In this document: positions 31,300-38,810 of the stretch, in pieces
Numbering within the stretch: the first letter of the stretch is position 1
Layout: the number at the start of each line of letters is the position of its first letter
NCBI RefSeq assembly: GCF_001262635.1
Contig: NZ_JXYH01000035.1
Location: 1 to 38,810, forward strand
Direction: 5' to 3'
DNA length: 38,810 nt
Source: Aestuariivita boseongensis
Lineage (GTDB): Bacteria; Pseudomonadota; Alphaproteobacteria; Rhodobacterales; Rhodobacteraceae
Notes under the pieces: model-generated
Databases searched by the model: none
What the model was told of the DNA's origin: nothing
Seen by the model: only the letters and a program-made list of their open reading frames with translations
Translations under genes and position numbers: made by a program

Positions 31300-32124
31300 A
31301 TGACCCCCTGGATCGCAACCTTGATCGCGCTTTTCGTCTGGTGGTTCGCCACCGGCGCGATCCTGATGGTTGTGAAATATGCCGATCGGTCCGGACCGCG
31401 CGCACGCCAGTTTGCGACGCTCGGCGGGTTGCCGATGATGCTCCTGGGTATCTGGGGATATGAAGTGTCCCTGACCGACACGTCTGCCAGTGGCGCCTAT
31501 ATCGCCTTTCTCTCGGCTCTTGGCATCTGGGGCTGGATCGAACTGGCATTCCTGACCGGCGTCATCTCTGGCCCGATCCAGAAGCCGTGCCCGCCGAACG
31601 TCCCTGAATGGGAGCGCTTCCTGCGCGCCTGGGGCACGGTGGCCTTCCATGAAATTCTGCTGGTCGGTGCGCTGATCATTATCCTAGTCGACGGGTGGGG
31701 CGCGGCCAACACCTTTGGAATGTGGACCTTCATCATCCTCTATTTCGCGCGGGTTTCGGCCAAGCTGAACCTTTATTTCGGCGTGCCCAAGATCAACACC
31801 GAATTCCTGCCCACCGCGCTGATGCACCTGCCCAGCCATTTCCGCATCGCGCGGCTGAACTGGGTCTTTCCCATTTCAGTCAGTGCCCTGACTTTCGCCG
31901 TCGCCTGCTGGCTCGAACGCCTGCACGCGGCAACCACGACCGGGGAAGCCATCGGCTTTTCCCTTCTCACCGCCATCACCGCCCTGGCCCTGCTGGAGCA
32001 TTGGCTGATGGTTCTGCCGCTGCCGGATGAACGGCTCTGGCGCTGGATGCTGCCGCAAGATCGCTCAGCGCCCAAAATACAACAAAAGCTACCCAGAAGA
32101 CACGAGGACGCCCATGGACTTTGA
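31300..32124 (+). CDS. puhE: Photosynthetic complex assembly membrane protein PuhE (ORF274)
   Basis: PuhE is a polytopic membrane protein that modulates bacteriochlorophyll and photosystem levels in Rhodobacter capsulatus. ATG 31300 follows AGGAGG at 31285-31290; the product is 274 aa, the same length as the classical ORF274. It has about six or seven membrane segments, the first at residues 4-24. Conserved soluble segments are [22 protein letters not shown] and [18 protein letters not shown]. Its 3' end overlaps the hemA start by 11 bases. Confidence 0.92.
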   Translation: MTPWIATLIALFVWWFATGAILMVVKYADRSGPRARQFATLGGLPMMLLGIWGYEVSLTDTSASGAYIAFLSALGIWGWIELAFLTGVISGPIQKPCPPNVPEWERFLRAWGTVAFHEILLVGALIIILVDGWGAANTFGMWTFIILYFARVSAKLNLYFGVPKINTEFLPTALMHLPSHFRIARLNWVFPISVSALTFAVACWLERLHAATTTGEAIGFSLLTAITALALLEHWLMVLPLPDERLWRWMLPQDRSAPKIQQKLPRRHEDAHGL

Positions 32125-33328
32125 TGCTCTGTTCCAATCGCAGCTGGACACTCTGAAAGAGGAAGGCAACTACCGCATTTTTGCCGAACTCGAACGGAAA
32201 TCCGGCCAATTCCCACGCGCAAAGTGCCATGACGGTGAAGCCCCAGACGAAGTGACCGTCTGGTGCTCGAACGACTATCTGGGCATGGGCCAGCACCCCA
32301 AGGTGACGCAGGCCATGAAAGACGCCATCGACAGTTGCGGCGCCGGTGCGGGCGGGACGCGCAACATCTCGGGCACCAATCACGCGCATAAACTGCTTGA
32401 AGCCGAACTGGCAGACCTGCACGGCAAGGAAAGCGCGCTTCTTTTCACCAGCGGATATGTGTCGAACTGGGCGGCGCTTTCCACGCTGGGCTCGCGTCTG
32501 CCGGATGCCGTTATTCTTTCGGACGAGTTGAACCACGCCTCCATGATCGAAGGCATGCGGCACGCACGCTGCAAGAAGGTCATCTGGAAGCACAACGATC
32601 CCGAAGATCTGGATCGCAAACTGGCGGCCCTGCCAGCAAACGCGCCGAAGATCGTGGCGTTTGAATCCGTGTATTCAATGGATGGCGACATCGCGCCCAT
32701 CAAGGAAATCGTCGAAGTGGCCGAAAAGCACGGCGCGATGACCTATCTGGACGAGGTGCACGCGGTGGGCCTTTACGGGGACCACGGCGGCGGCATTTCC
32801 GAACAGGAAGGTCTGGCCGACCGCATCACGCTGATCGAAGGCACGCTGGGCAAAGCCTATGGCGTTGTCGGAGGCTATATCACCGGATCGGAGGCGCTCT
32901 GCGATTTCATCCGGTCCTTCGCGTCAGGCTTTATCTTCACCACGGCTTTGCCGCCGGCGGTCGCGGCCGCGGCCCGGACGTCGATCCAGCATCTGAAGGA
33001 AAGCAACGAAGAACGCATGGAGCAGCGCAAGCGCGTGGCCTATCTGCGTGCCCGCCTGGATCAGGAAGGCATCCCGCATATGGATAATGACAGCCACATC
33101 ATTCCTGTGATGATCAAGGATCCGGTCAAGTGCCGGATGCTGTCGGACTACCTCATGCAGGAATGGGGGATTTACGTCCAACCCATCAACTATCCCACTG
33201 TCCCCAAGGGCACAGAGCGGTTGCGGTTTACCCCGTCACCGCTTCACAGCACCGATGACATCGAACATCTGGTTCTGGCGCTGAAAACCCTTTGGAAGCA
33301 ATGCGCGATTTCGCACGCAGTTGCCTGA
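32114..33328 (+). CDS. hemA: 5-Aminolevulinate synthase
   Basis: This PLP enzyme condenses glycine with succinyl-CoA to make 5-aminolevulinate, the entry to both haem and bacteriochlorophyll. ATG 32114 lies inside the puhE end; 404 aa. Features are [29 protein letters not shown], cofactor-contacting [10 protein letters not shown], and Schiff-base Lys247 in [14 protein letters not shown]. The C-terminal segment is [11 protein letters not shown]. Being coupled to the photosystem genes, this copy probably meets pigment demand; a second isozyme elsewhere is possible. It is followed by a 75-bp gap with a promoter-like site for cycA. Confidence 0.96.
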   Translation: MDFDALFQSQLDTLKEEGNYRIFAELERKSGQFPRAKCHDGEAPDEVTVWCSNDYLGMGQHPKVTQAMKDAIDSCGAGAGGTRNISGTNHAHKLLEAELADLHGKESALLFTSGYVSNWAALSTLGSRLPDAVILSDELNHASMIEGMRHARCKKVIWKHNDPEDLDRKLAALPANAPKIVAFESVYSMDGDIAPIKEIVEVAEKHGAMTYLDEVHAVGLYGDHGGGISEQEGLADRITLIEGTLGKAYGVVGGYITGSEALCDFIRSFASGFIFTTALPPAVAAAARTSIQHLKESNEERMEQRKRVAYLRARLDQEGIPHMDNDSHIIPVMIKDPVKCRMLSDYLMQEWGIYVQPINYPTVPKGTERLRFTPSPLHSTDDIEHLVLALKTLWKQCAISHAVA

Positions 33329-33347
33329 CATCGCAGCGATGTGACTG

Positions 33348-33376
33348 TTGACTCTCTGGCGGATGCATTACGTATT
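33348..33376 (+). promoter_or_regulatory. Candidate sigma-70-type promoter for cycA
   Basis: TTGACT (33348-33353) and CGTATT (33371-33376) are separated by 17 bases, 27 bases before the cycA start codon and GGAGG ribosome site (33394-33398). The -10 match is weak. It would allow cycA to be expressed apart from the superoperon. Confidence 0.35.
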
Positions 33377-33403
33377 GGCTCAAAGAATTAATGGAGGACT
33401 ACC

Positions 33404-33847
33404 ATGAATCGTCTGGTTGCAACCGTCATCGCGGGTCTGCTGGCAGCACCCGCCTTTGCCGACGCCGATCTCGAGGCCGGCGCCAAGTCGTTCGATCGCA
33501 AATGTGCCCTGTGCCACCAGGTCATCAATGATGAAGGCGAACAGCTGGCAGGCAAGAAAGCCAAAACCGGCCCGAACCTTTATAATGTGTTCAACCGCCC
33601 ATTGGGGTCGGTTGAAGGATTCCGCTATTCCGGTCTGATCGAAGCCGCGCATGAGCAGGAAATCGTTCTGGATGAGGAATCTTTCGGCCCCTATACCGCT
33701 GACCCGACTGCCTGGCTGAAAGAGGCCACCGGCGAAAGCGGCCGCAGCGGTATGAACAAGGTGCGTCTGAAGGATGATGAAGTGGCGAATATCTACGCTT
33801 ATCTCGTCTCTCTGTCGCCGGCACCCGAAGGTGAAGCGACCAACTGA
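33404..33847 (+). CDS. cycA: Cytochrome c2
   Basis: This soluble periplasmic c-type cytochrome carries electrons from the bc1 complex to the oxidised reaction centre and to respiration. The 147-aa precursor has a signal peptide cleaved near AFA-DA (residue 19). It has the haem site CALCH (Cys34, Cys37, His38) and probable axial Met117 in SGMNKV. The insert-bearing length and the motifs NRPLGSVEGFRYS and FGPYTADPTAWL are typical of long cytochrome c2. The GGAGG ribosome site lies at 33394-33398. It closes the photosynthesis block and is followed by a strong terminator. Confidence 0.92.
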   Translation: MNRLVATVIAGLLAAPAFADADLEAGAKSFDRKCALCHQVINDEGEQLAGKKAKTGPNLYNVFNRPLGSVEGFRYSGLIEAAHEQEIVLDEESFGPYTADPTAWLKEATGESGRSGMNKVRLKDDEVANIYAYLVSLSPAPEGEATN

Positions 33848-33870
33848 TTGCCCACTGATATCTGACAGAA

Positions 33871-33901
33871 AGGACCGCAGGATAATCCCTGCGGTCTTTT
33901 T
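33871..33901 (+). terminator. Rho-independent terminator after cycA
   Basis: GACCGCAGG (33873-33881) pairs with CCTGCGGTC (33888-33896) across a 6-nt loop, followed by five T residues (33897-33901). It marks the 3' end of the plus-strand photosynthesis superoperon and lies just past the stop codon of the convergent deacetylase gene. Confidence 0.9.
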
Positions 33902-33904
33902 CGT

Positions 33905-35074
33905 TCAGGCCGTCGGGCGTGTCATGTGCTGCCCCAGTTGCTCCAGCAGCTTCAGGCAGGACTGCAATTCGCTGCGTGTAATGAATTCATCCGGCTTGTG
34001 CGCCTGATCGATCGATCCGGGGCCGCAGACGATGACATCCATCCCTATCTCCTGAAACAATCCTGCTTCGGTGCCGAAAGGCACCAGGTCAGCGCCATTC
34101 GCCCCGGTCAGCGCCATGACGATATCGCGGGTCTGGTTGGTCGTTGCAGGCTCCAGCCCGGCCACTTCGCCGATGATTTCCGTTGAAATATCTGCGTCAG
34201 GACTTACCGCACGCATGGCGGGCAACAACGCCTCGTCGACATACTCTGCCATGATCTGTTTGACGAACAGCGCATCCGCCTGCTGAACGGGGCGCATTTC
34301 CCAATCAATCTCGGCCTTTCCGGCGATGACATTATGCGCCGACCCGCCGGCGATGCGCCCGACATTCAGCGTGGTCCAGGGCGGCTGAAACGTGCTGCTT
34401 TCAGGCGTGCGCGCGATCAGATCTTCGCGCAGCGCCAAAAGCCTTGCGGCATAGCGCGCCGCATACTCCACCGCGCTCACCCCCACATCGGGGTTCGAGC
34501 CATGGCCCTCAAGCCCCTCGAACCGGACGGTGTATTCGCAACAACCTTTATGCCCCTCGATCACGCGCATCAGGGTCGGTTCGCCGATCAGTGCCATGGC
34601 AGGGGCAATGCCGCGCGACTTGAGTTCCGGCACCAAAGCGCGTGCACCGATGCATCCGACCTCTTCGTCATGAGTAAAGGCGAAATGGATCGGGCGCTTC
34701 AGGTCCATCCCGGCAAACCGTTCGGCCATCACAAGCGTCGCCGCGATGAACCCCTTCATGTCGCAAGTGCCGCGCCCGTATAGACGCTCGCCCTCGTCAC
34801 GCAGCGCGAACGGGTCAGAGGACCAGTCCTGATCAGTGACCGGCACAACATCCGTATGCCCGGACAACACCAGCCCGCCCGGCACATCCGGCCCCAGTGT
34901 CGCGAACAGATTGGCCTTCGACCCGCTTGGGTCTCGAAATACCTCCACATGCGCACCATGACCCTCAAGCACCAGCGCCAGATCGGCGATCATCTCAAGA
35001 TTGCTGTCGGACGACACTGTGGGATATGCGATCAGCCGGCCCAGCGTGTCGACCGTGTCTTCCAGCAGGCTCAT
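33905..35074 (-). CDS. argE: M20-family deacetylase, acetylornithine deacetylase (ArgE) type
   Basis: This cytoplasmic zinc or cobalt amidohydrolase of the ArgE/DapE family probably removes an N-acetyl group from an acetylated diamino acid. The 389-aa product has the metal ligands of the family: His73 (SGHTDVVPV), Asp105 (RGTCDMKGF), and Glu137/Glu138 (THDEEVGC). The C-terminal His in the segment DQAHKPDEFI completes the site. Its start overlaps the stop of the M24 hydrolase gene by four bases, so the two enzymes are coupled. The substrate could be N2-acetylornithine or a shorter homologue such as N2-acetyl-diaminobutyrate; context favours a catabolic role. Confidence 0.82.
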   Translation of the reverse strand: MSLLEDTVDTLGRLIAYPTVSSDSNLEMIADLALVLEGHGAHVEVFRDPSGSKANLFATLGPDVPGGLVLSGHTDVVPVTDQDWSSDPFALRDEGERLYGRGTCDMKGFIAATLVMAERFAGMDLKRPIHFAFTHDEEVGCIGARALVPELKSRGIAPAMALIGEPTLMRVIEGHKGCCEYTVRFEGLEGHGSNPDVGVSAVEYAARYAARLLALREDLIARTPESSTFQPPWTTLNVGRIAGGSAHNVIAGKAEIDWEMRPVQQADALFVKQIMAEYVDEALLPAMRAVSPDADISTEIIGEVAGLEPATTNQTRDIVMALTGANGADLVPFGTEAGLFQEIGMDVIVCGPGSIDQAHKPDEFITRSELQSCLKLLEQLGQHMTRPTA

Positions 35075-36255
35075 GTTTTGACCATGATCTCGCGCGGACG
35101 ATTGCAGAAGGGTTCCGCCGGGCCATCGTCGCGGATCAGGATGCTTTCGGTGATCTCAAGTCCCCAATCCTGCATCCAGATTCCGGGCATGAAGTGGAAG
35201 GTCATACCGGGTTCCAGAACGGTCTGATCCTCGGCCCTGAGCGAGATCGTCCTTTCCCCCCAATCGGGCGGATAGCTGAGGCCAATGGGATAGCCGCAGC
35301 GCGCGCCGCGTTCGATGCCCGCGCGCTCCAACGGGGCGGCCAGCGCATTGGCGATATCGCAGGCCCTGTTTCCGGCGCGCGCGGCGTCCAGCCCGGCTTC
35401 CAACCCCTCGACCAGCGCTGCCTCGGCCTTGCGCAGGAAGTCGGGAGGAGTGCCGAGGAAGATCGTTCGGCAAAACGGCGCGTGATAGCGGCGATAGCAG
35501 CCCGAGATTTCAAAGAAGGTCGCTTCGCCCGACGCAAAACTGCGCCCGTCCCATGTGAGGTGCGGTGCCGCTGCATCGCTGCCCGACGGCAGAAGCGGTA
35601 CGATGGCGGGATAATCGCCCCAGGCCCCGTCAATGCCGGTGATCGCATCGCGGTAGATTTCGGCCACGACCTCGTTCTTGGCGATGCCGGGTTCGACGCG
35701 GTCCATCAAACCATCCACGATCTTTTCCGAGATGGCGGCCGCTTTGCGCATGAACGCGATCTCGGCCTCCGACTTGACCGCGCGTTGCCAGTTGACCAGC
35801 GCAGTCGCGTCGATCAACCGGGCATCAGGCAGCGCCCCGGCCAGCTCCGCATGTGCCTTGGCGGAATAATAATAGTTGTCCATCTCAACGCCGATACGGC
35901 CCCGATCCAGACCCAGCTCACCCAGTACCCGCGCCAGATCCTTCATCGGATGCCGTTCGGTCGATTGCACGAAGTGGTCCGCATATCCGCGCACATGGTC
36001 CGCCCCCATCCAGACTGTGCGCAGCGCGCCGTTGGTGTCCTGATTACGTCCCCACCAGACCGGATCGCCCTCAAGCCCCAGAATCACCCCCTGGTGCACA
36101 TAAAAGGACCAGCCATCATACCCCGTCAGCCAGGCCTGGTTGGAAGGGTCCGTGACGAACAAAACGTCCAGCCCCCGCCGCGCCATCTCGGCCCGCGTGT
36201 TGGAAATCCGGCGGTCATATTCCGCCTGCGCGAACGGCAGATCAATCGGAGGCAT
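35071..36255 (-). CDS. M24-fold hydrolase resembling ectoine hydrolase (EutD/DoeA)
   Basis: This pita-bread-fold protein belongs to the prolidase/creatinase superfamily. The 394-aa product has an N-terminal creatinase-like domain (about 1-150) with LTGYDGWSFYVHQGVI and GVEMDNYYYSA, and a catalytic domain from about 160. The usual metal-binding Asp-Asp pair is replaced in FFEISGCYRRYHAPFCRT, with Glu249 at the key place. EutD of Ruegeria is known to use a glutamate covalently and to work without metal, so an ectoine-hydrolase-like ring-opening reaction is plausible. The start follows GGGGAG on the minus strand. It is coupled to the ArgE-type deacetylase and divergent from an ABC transporter. 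A metal-free peptidase relative with another substrate cannot be excluded. Confidence 0.62.
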   Translation of the reverse strand: MPPIDLPFAQAEYDRRISNTRAEMARRGLDVLFVTDPSNQAWLTGYDGWSFYVHQGVILGLEGDPVWWGRNQDTNGALRTVWMGADHVRGYADHFVQSTERHPMKDLARVLGELGLDRGRIGVEMDNYYYSAKAHAELAGALPDARLIDATALVNWQRAVKSEAEIAFMRKAAAISEKIVDGLMDRVEPGIAKNEVVAEIYRDAITGIDGAWGDYPAIVPLLPSGSDAAAPHLTWDGRSFASGEATFFEISGCYRRYHAPFCRTIFLGTPPDFLRKAEAALVEGLEAGLDAARAGNRACDIANALAAPLERAGIERGARCGYPIGLSYPPDWGERTISLRAEDQTVLEPGMTFHFMPGIWMQDWGLEITESILIRDDGPAEPFCNRPREIMVKT

Positions 36256-36381
36256 TGTTCCGAACTCCCCTTGTTTTGGAGTAGGTTCGGCCAGTCACCA
36301 CCGCAAATGCAAGAAAACTGTTCGGTTTTGTGTAAATCCTAAGCAGATTTCAGGCGCACTGTCTCTGTGCAAGCGACTTGG

Positions 36382-36410
36382 TTGCAAGCCGGTACCGGTT
36401 TGTGATTACA
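36382..36410 (+). promoter_or_regulatory. Candidate promoter and palindrome upstream of the potA-like gene
   Basis: TTGCAA (36382-36387) and ATTACA (36405-36410, preceded by TGTG) have 17-bp spacing, and the spacer contains the 10-bp palindrome CCGGTACCGG (36389-36398), a possible operator. They lie in the 202-bp divergent region 36256-36457, in which I see no gene. Weak match to consensus. Confidence 0.3.
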
Positions 36411-36457
36411 TTTGCCAAAGCGCAGAAAAATCTGCCGAAGTCCAAGGGGAGCCAGTT

Positions 36458-37558
36458 TTGGCCGATAACAATTCGTCTGATGCGTTCGTAGAATTCGAGC
36501 GCGTACAGAAAAGTTATGATGGCGAGACTCTCGTCGTCAAAGATCTCAACCTGACCATGCCGAAGGGCGAGTTTCTGACGATGCTCGGGCCCTCGGGTTC
36601 GGGCAAGACAACCTGCCTGATGATGCTCGCGGGGTTCGAGACCGCCACCCATGGCGATATCCGTCTGGATGGTGTGTCGATCAACAACATCCCGCCGCAC
36701 AAGCGCGGCATCGGCATGGTGTTTCAGAACTATGCGCTGTTTCCGCATATGACGGTGGCCGAAAACTTGTCCTTCCCGCTGGAAGTGCGCAAGATCGGCA
36801 AGTCCGATCGCGAAGCCAAGGTAAAGCGCGCTCTTGAGATGGTAGAAATGGGCGCCTTTGGTGGCCGTCGCCCCGCGCAATTGTCGGGTGGTCAGCAGCA
36901 GCGGATCGCGCTGGCCCGCGCGCTTGTGTTCGAGCCCGAGCTGGTTCTGATGGACGAACCGCTGGGCGCGCTCGACAAGCAGCTGCGCGAGAAGATGCAG
37001 TTCGAGATCACGGATCTGGCACATAACCTGGGTATCACCGTGGTCTATGTGACCCACGACCAGACCGAAGCGCTGACCATGTCGGACCGCGTCGCCGTTT
37101 TCGACGATGGCCGCATTCAGCAACTGGCCCCGCCGGATAAGCTCTATGAGGAGCCGGAAAATAGTTTCGTGGCCCAATTCATCGGCGAAAACAATACGTT
37201 GGAAGGTGTGGTCAAGGAAATCAAAGGCGACCATGCCGTGGTCCAACTGGACGATGGCGAGCTGATTGATTGCAAGCCCGTCAATGTCTCGGCCGCTGGC
37301 GAACGCACCCGCGTGTCAATCCGGCCCGAACGTGTTGAATACAACAAGGACCGCCTCAGCCCTGATGCGCACACGCTGAAGGCTGAAGTGCTGGAATTCA
37401 TCTATATGGGCGACATCTTCCGCACGCGCCTGCGCGTTGCGGGCAATGATGAGTTCGTGATCAAAACACGGAATGCGCCCGACCAGACACGCCTGAAGCC
37501 GGGCGAGCAAATCGAAATCGGCTGGCTTCCCCAAGATTGCCGCGCGCTTGACGCGTAA
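36458..37558 (+). CDS. Pot-type ABC transporter ATP-binding protein (PotA-like)
   Basis: This cytoplasmic ATPase belongs to an importer of the spermidine/putrescine family. The best start is TTG 36458, six bases after AAGGGGAG (36444-36451), giving 366 aa, the family norm; longer in-frame extensions upstream have Cys-rich, non-family sequence. Walker A is GPSGSGKTT (44-52), the signature LSGGQQQR (142-149), Walker B LVLMDEP with Glu167, and the switch His lies in VTHDQTEA. A TOBE domain follows (about 270-360). It is 110 bp upstream of a binding-protein gene and divergent from the M24/ArgE operon, which suggests the substrate is the one those enzymes degrade. Confidence 0.85.
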   Translation: MADNNSSDAFVEFERVQKSYDGETLVVKDLNLTMPKGEFLTMLGPSGSGKTTCLMMLAGFETATHGDIRLDGVSINNIPPHKRGIGMVFQNYALFPHMTVAENLSFPLEVRKIGKSDREAKVKRALEMVEMGAFGGRRPAQLSGGQQQRIALARALVFEPELVLMDEPLGALDKQLREKMQFEITDLAHNLGITVVYVTHDQTEALTMSDRVAVFDDGRIQQLAPPDKLYEEPENSFVAQFIGENNTLEGVVKEIKGDHAVVQLDDGELIDCKPVNVSAAGERTRVSIRPERVEYNKDRLSPDAHTLKAEVLEFIYMGDIFRTRLRVAGNDEFVIKTRNAPDQTRLKPGEQIEIGWLPQDCRALDA

Positions 37559-37668
37559 CGGTAGTGATCCGTCGTACCAAAGACTGGTGCGATGAATGAA
37601 AGGGGCCGTGCCAAAGCCCGGTTGGCCGTTCCCCATGACCCCAAGACCGGGCAAACGGGAGATGTTTA

Positions 37669-38778
37669 ATGAAACTCACCAAGACCCTTATGGCCACTTC
37701 GGCCCTGACGGTTGCGGCTGGCGTTGCACTTGCCGGTGGCCATATGGCCAACGAAATGGTGCTGGTCAGCTGGGGCGGCGCCTATCAGGAAAGCCAGGAC
37801 CGTGCCTATGTGCAGCCCTATCTTGAAATGAACGACGGCGTGTCCGCAACCTGGGACGAAAGCTCGGCCGAGGCAGTTGCGAAGCTGCGCGCCATGAACG
37901 AAGCCGGCAACGTGACCTGGGATCTGGTCGATGTTGTGGCTGCTGACGCGATTCGTCTGTGCGACGAAGGTCTGGCCATGGAAATCGACGCGGACGAAAT
38001 GCTGGCCGCCGCACCGGATGGCACATCGGCCTCGGACGATTTCGGCGACCTGCTGGTCAGCGACTGCTTCATTCCGCAGATCGTGTACTCGACCACGTTC
38101 GGCTATCGCACCGACCTGGTTGGTGACACCCCGCCGACAACTGTCTGTGCCGTGTTCGACACCGAAACCTATCCTGGCAAGCGTGCGCTGGAAAAACGCC
38201 CCATCAACAACATGGAGTGGGCGCTTTACTGCGACGGCGTGGCCAAGGCAGACATCTATGACGTGCTTGAGACCGAAGAAGGTCAGGAGCGCGCTCTGGC
38301 CAAGCTCGACACCATCAAGGATGACGTGATCTGGTGGTCCGCCGGTGCCGACACGCCCCAGCTGCTGGCTGACGGCGAAATCGTGATGGGTTCGACCTAT
38401 AACGGTCGTCTGTTCTCGGTCATCGAAGAGCAGAAGCAGCCCGTTGGCATGCTCTGGGACATGCAGGTATTCGACCTTGACGGTTGGATCATCCCCACCG
38501 GCCTGAGCGATGATCGCCTGGCCCGCGTGATGGACTTCGTCAAGTTTGCGACCGACACCCAGCGTCTGGCAGATCAGGCCAAGTACATCTCGTACGGCCC
38601 GGCTCGCGCATCTTCGGCACCGCTGGTTGGCCAGCACGCCGATCTGGGCATCGAAATGGCACAACACATGCCGACCGATCCCAACAACGCGGCCAACACG
38701 CTGCTTTATAACTATGAGTTCTGGGCGGATTATCGCGACGACATCGACGCGAAATTCCAAGCCTGGCTGGCTCAATAA
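37669..38778 (+). CDS. Pot-type ABC transporter solute-binding protein
   Basis: This periplasmic receptor of the PotD-like class (SBP family 1/8) works with the upstream ATPase. The 369-aa product has a signal peptide ending near ALA-GG (residue 22). The mature part starts with VLVSWGGAYQESQDRAYVQPYL, a pattern of the agrobacterial/rhizobial Pot-type receptors rather than of E. coli PotD or PotF. Other landmarks are TWDLVDV, STTFGYRTDLVG and VIWWSAGADTPQLLADGEIVMG. Two internal Cys pairs may form disulfides. Permease genes are expected beyond the right edge. The ligand is unknown; the neighbouring hydrolases make an ectoine- or acyl-amino-acid-like solute possible. Confidence 0.83.
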   Translation: MKLTKTLMATSALTVAAGVALAGGHMANEMVLVSWGGAYQESQDRAYVQPYLEMNDGVSATWDESSAEAVAKLRAMNEAGNVTWDLVDVVAADAIRLCDEGLAMEIDADEMLAAAPDGTSASDDFGDLLVSDCFIPQIVYSTTFGYRTDLVGDTPPTTVCAVFDTETYPGKRALEKRPINNMEWALYCDGVAKADIYDVLETEEGQERALAKLDTIKDDVIWWSAGADTPQLLADGEIVMGSTYNGRLFSVIEEQKQPVGMLWDMQVFDLDGWIIPTGLSDDRLARVMDFVKFATDTQRLADQAKYISYGPARASSAPLVGQHADLGIEMAQHMPTDPNNAANTLLYNYEFWADYRDDIDAKFQAWLAQ

Positions 38779-38791
38779 GACCTAAGGTGGT

Positions 38792-38809
38792 GGCGGGCTG
38801 AAGCCCGCC
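38792..38809 (+). terminator. Stable hairpin after the binding-protein gene
   Basis: GGCGGGCT (38792-38799) and AGCCCGCC (38802-38809) form an 8-bp stem with a very short loop, 14 bases after the stop codon. Whether a T-run follows cannot be seen because the window ends at 38810. It is placed like the potF-potG hairpin and may limit read-through into the permease genes or stabilise the upstream mRNA. Confidence 0.55.
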
Positions 38810-38810
38810 C

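Noticed and set aside
36140-36457. N-terminal extension of the PotA-like ATPase from an upstream in-frame ATG
   Set aside because: The extra residues are Cys/Arg-rich, run through the divergent promoter region and into the opposite gene. The TTG at 36458 has a good ribosome site and gives the family length.
37616-37652. GCCCGGT/ACCGGGC inverted pair between the ATPase and receptor genes
   Set aside because: The stem is 7 bp with a 23-nt loop and no T-run; likely chance in GC-rich DNA.

Overview
The window comes from a high-GC alphaproteobacterium, most likely a Rhodobacteraceae (Roseobacter-group) aerobic anoxygenic phototroph. The main evidence is a large photosynthesis gene block at about 11.2-33.9 kb in the gene order typical of that group: idi, bchP, a PucC-family gene, bchG, ppsR and ppaA on the minus strand, facing away from bchF-N-B-H-L-M, lhaA, puhA-B-C, bciE, acsF, puhE, hemA and cycA on the plus strand. 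The ring-E cyclase is the oxygen-dependent AcsF with its partner BciE, and no bchE is present, which fits an oxygen-respiring phototroph. I saw no rRNA, tRNA, CRISPR array, transposase or phage gene.

Left flank (1-4.7 kb): a putrescine module. potF and potG lie on the minus strand and their permeases must lie beyond the left edge. Divergent from them are a GntR/FCD regulator and a class III putrescine-type aminotransferase. A shared 10-base motif in both promoter regions is a candidate operator. Next come an unusual cluster of four small palindromes with an identical 7-nt loop (4722-4824), a bidirectional terminator, a stand-alone peptide-type solute-binding protein, the glpD-glpK glycerol operon, and an FAD monooxygenase.

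Photosynthesis block: the minus-strand arm makes the phytyl tail and attaches it (idi, bchP, bchG), and encodes the repressor PpsR and its B12-binding antirepressor PpaA/AerR. The plus-strand arm covers Mg chelation (bchH), O-methylation (bchM), ring-E closure (bciE, acsF), protochlorophyllide reduction (bchN, bchB, bchL), C3-vinyl hydration (bchF), reaction-centre H subunit and assembly (lhaA, puhABCE), the ALA synthase that feeds the pathway (hemA), and a cytochrome c2 (cycA). Almost all junctions are 4-nt ATGA/GTGA-type overlaps, which implies translational coupling. Three exact TGT-N12-ACA PpsR boxes are visible: two in the divergent ppaA-bchF region and one abutting the bchG start codon. 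No puf, crt, bchCXYZ, bchID or bchO gene is present, so the photosynthesis genes of this organism are split or continue elsewhere.

Right flank (33.9-38.8 kb): an ArgE-type M20 deacetylase overlaps an M24-fold hydrolase that resembles ectoine hydrolase (EutD/DoeA). Divergent from them is a Pot-type ABC transporter (ATPase, then binding protein) that runs off the right edge. Together these suggest uptake and breakdown of an N-acyl or cyclic compatible-solute-like compound. Three copies of a REP-like GC-rich inverted element occur (16-97, 24601-24661, 31221-31284), two of them inside the bchF-to-hemA superoperon.

Most of the window is well-known biology. The least explained items are the TGACGCA-loop palindrome cluster, the REP pairs inside the superoperon, the PpsR box on the bchG start codon, and the M24/ArgE/ABC cassette.
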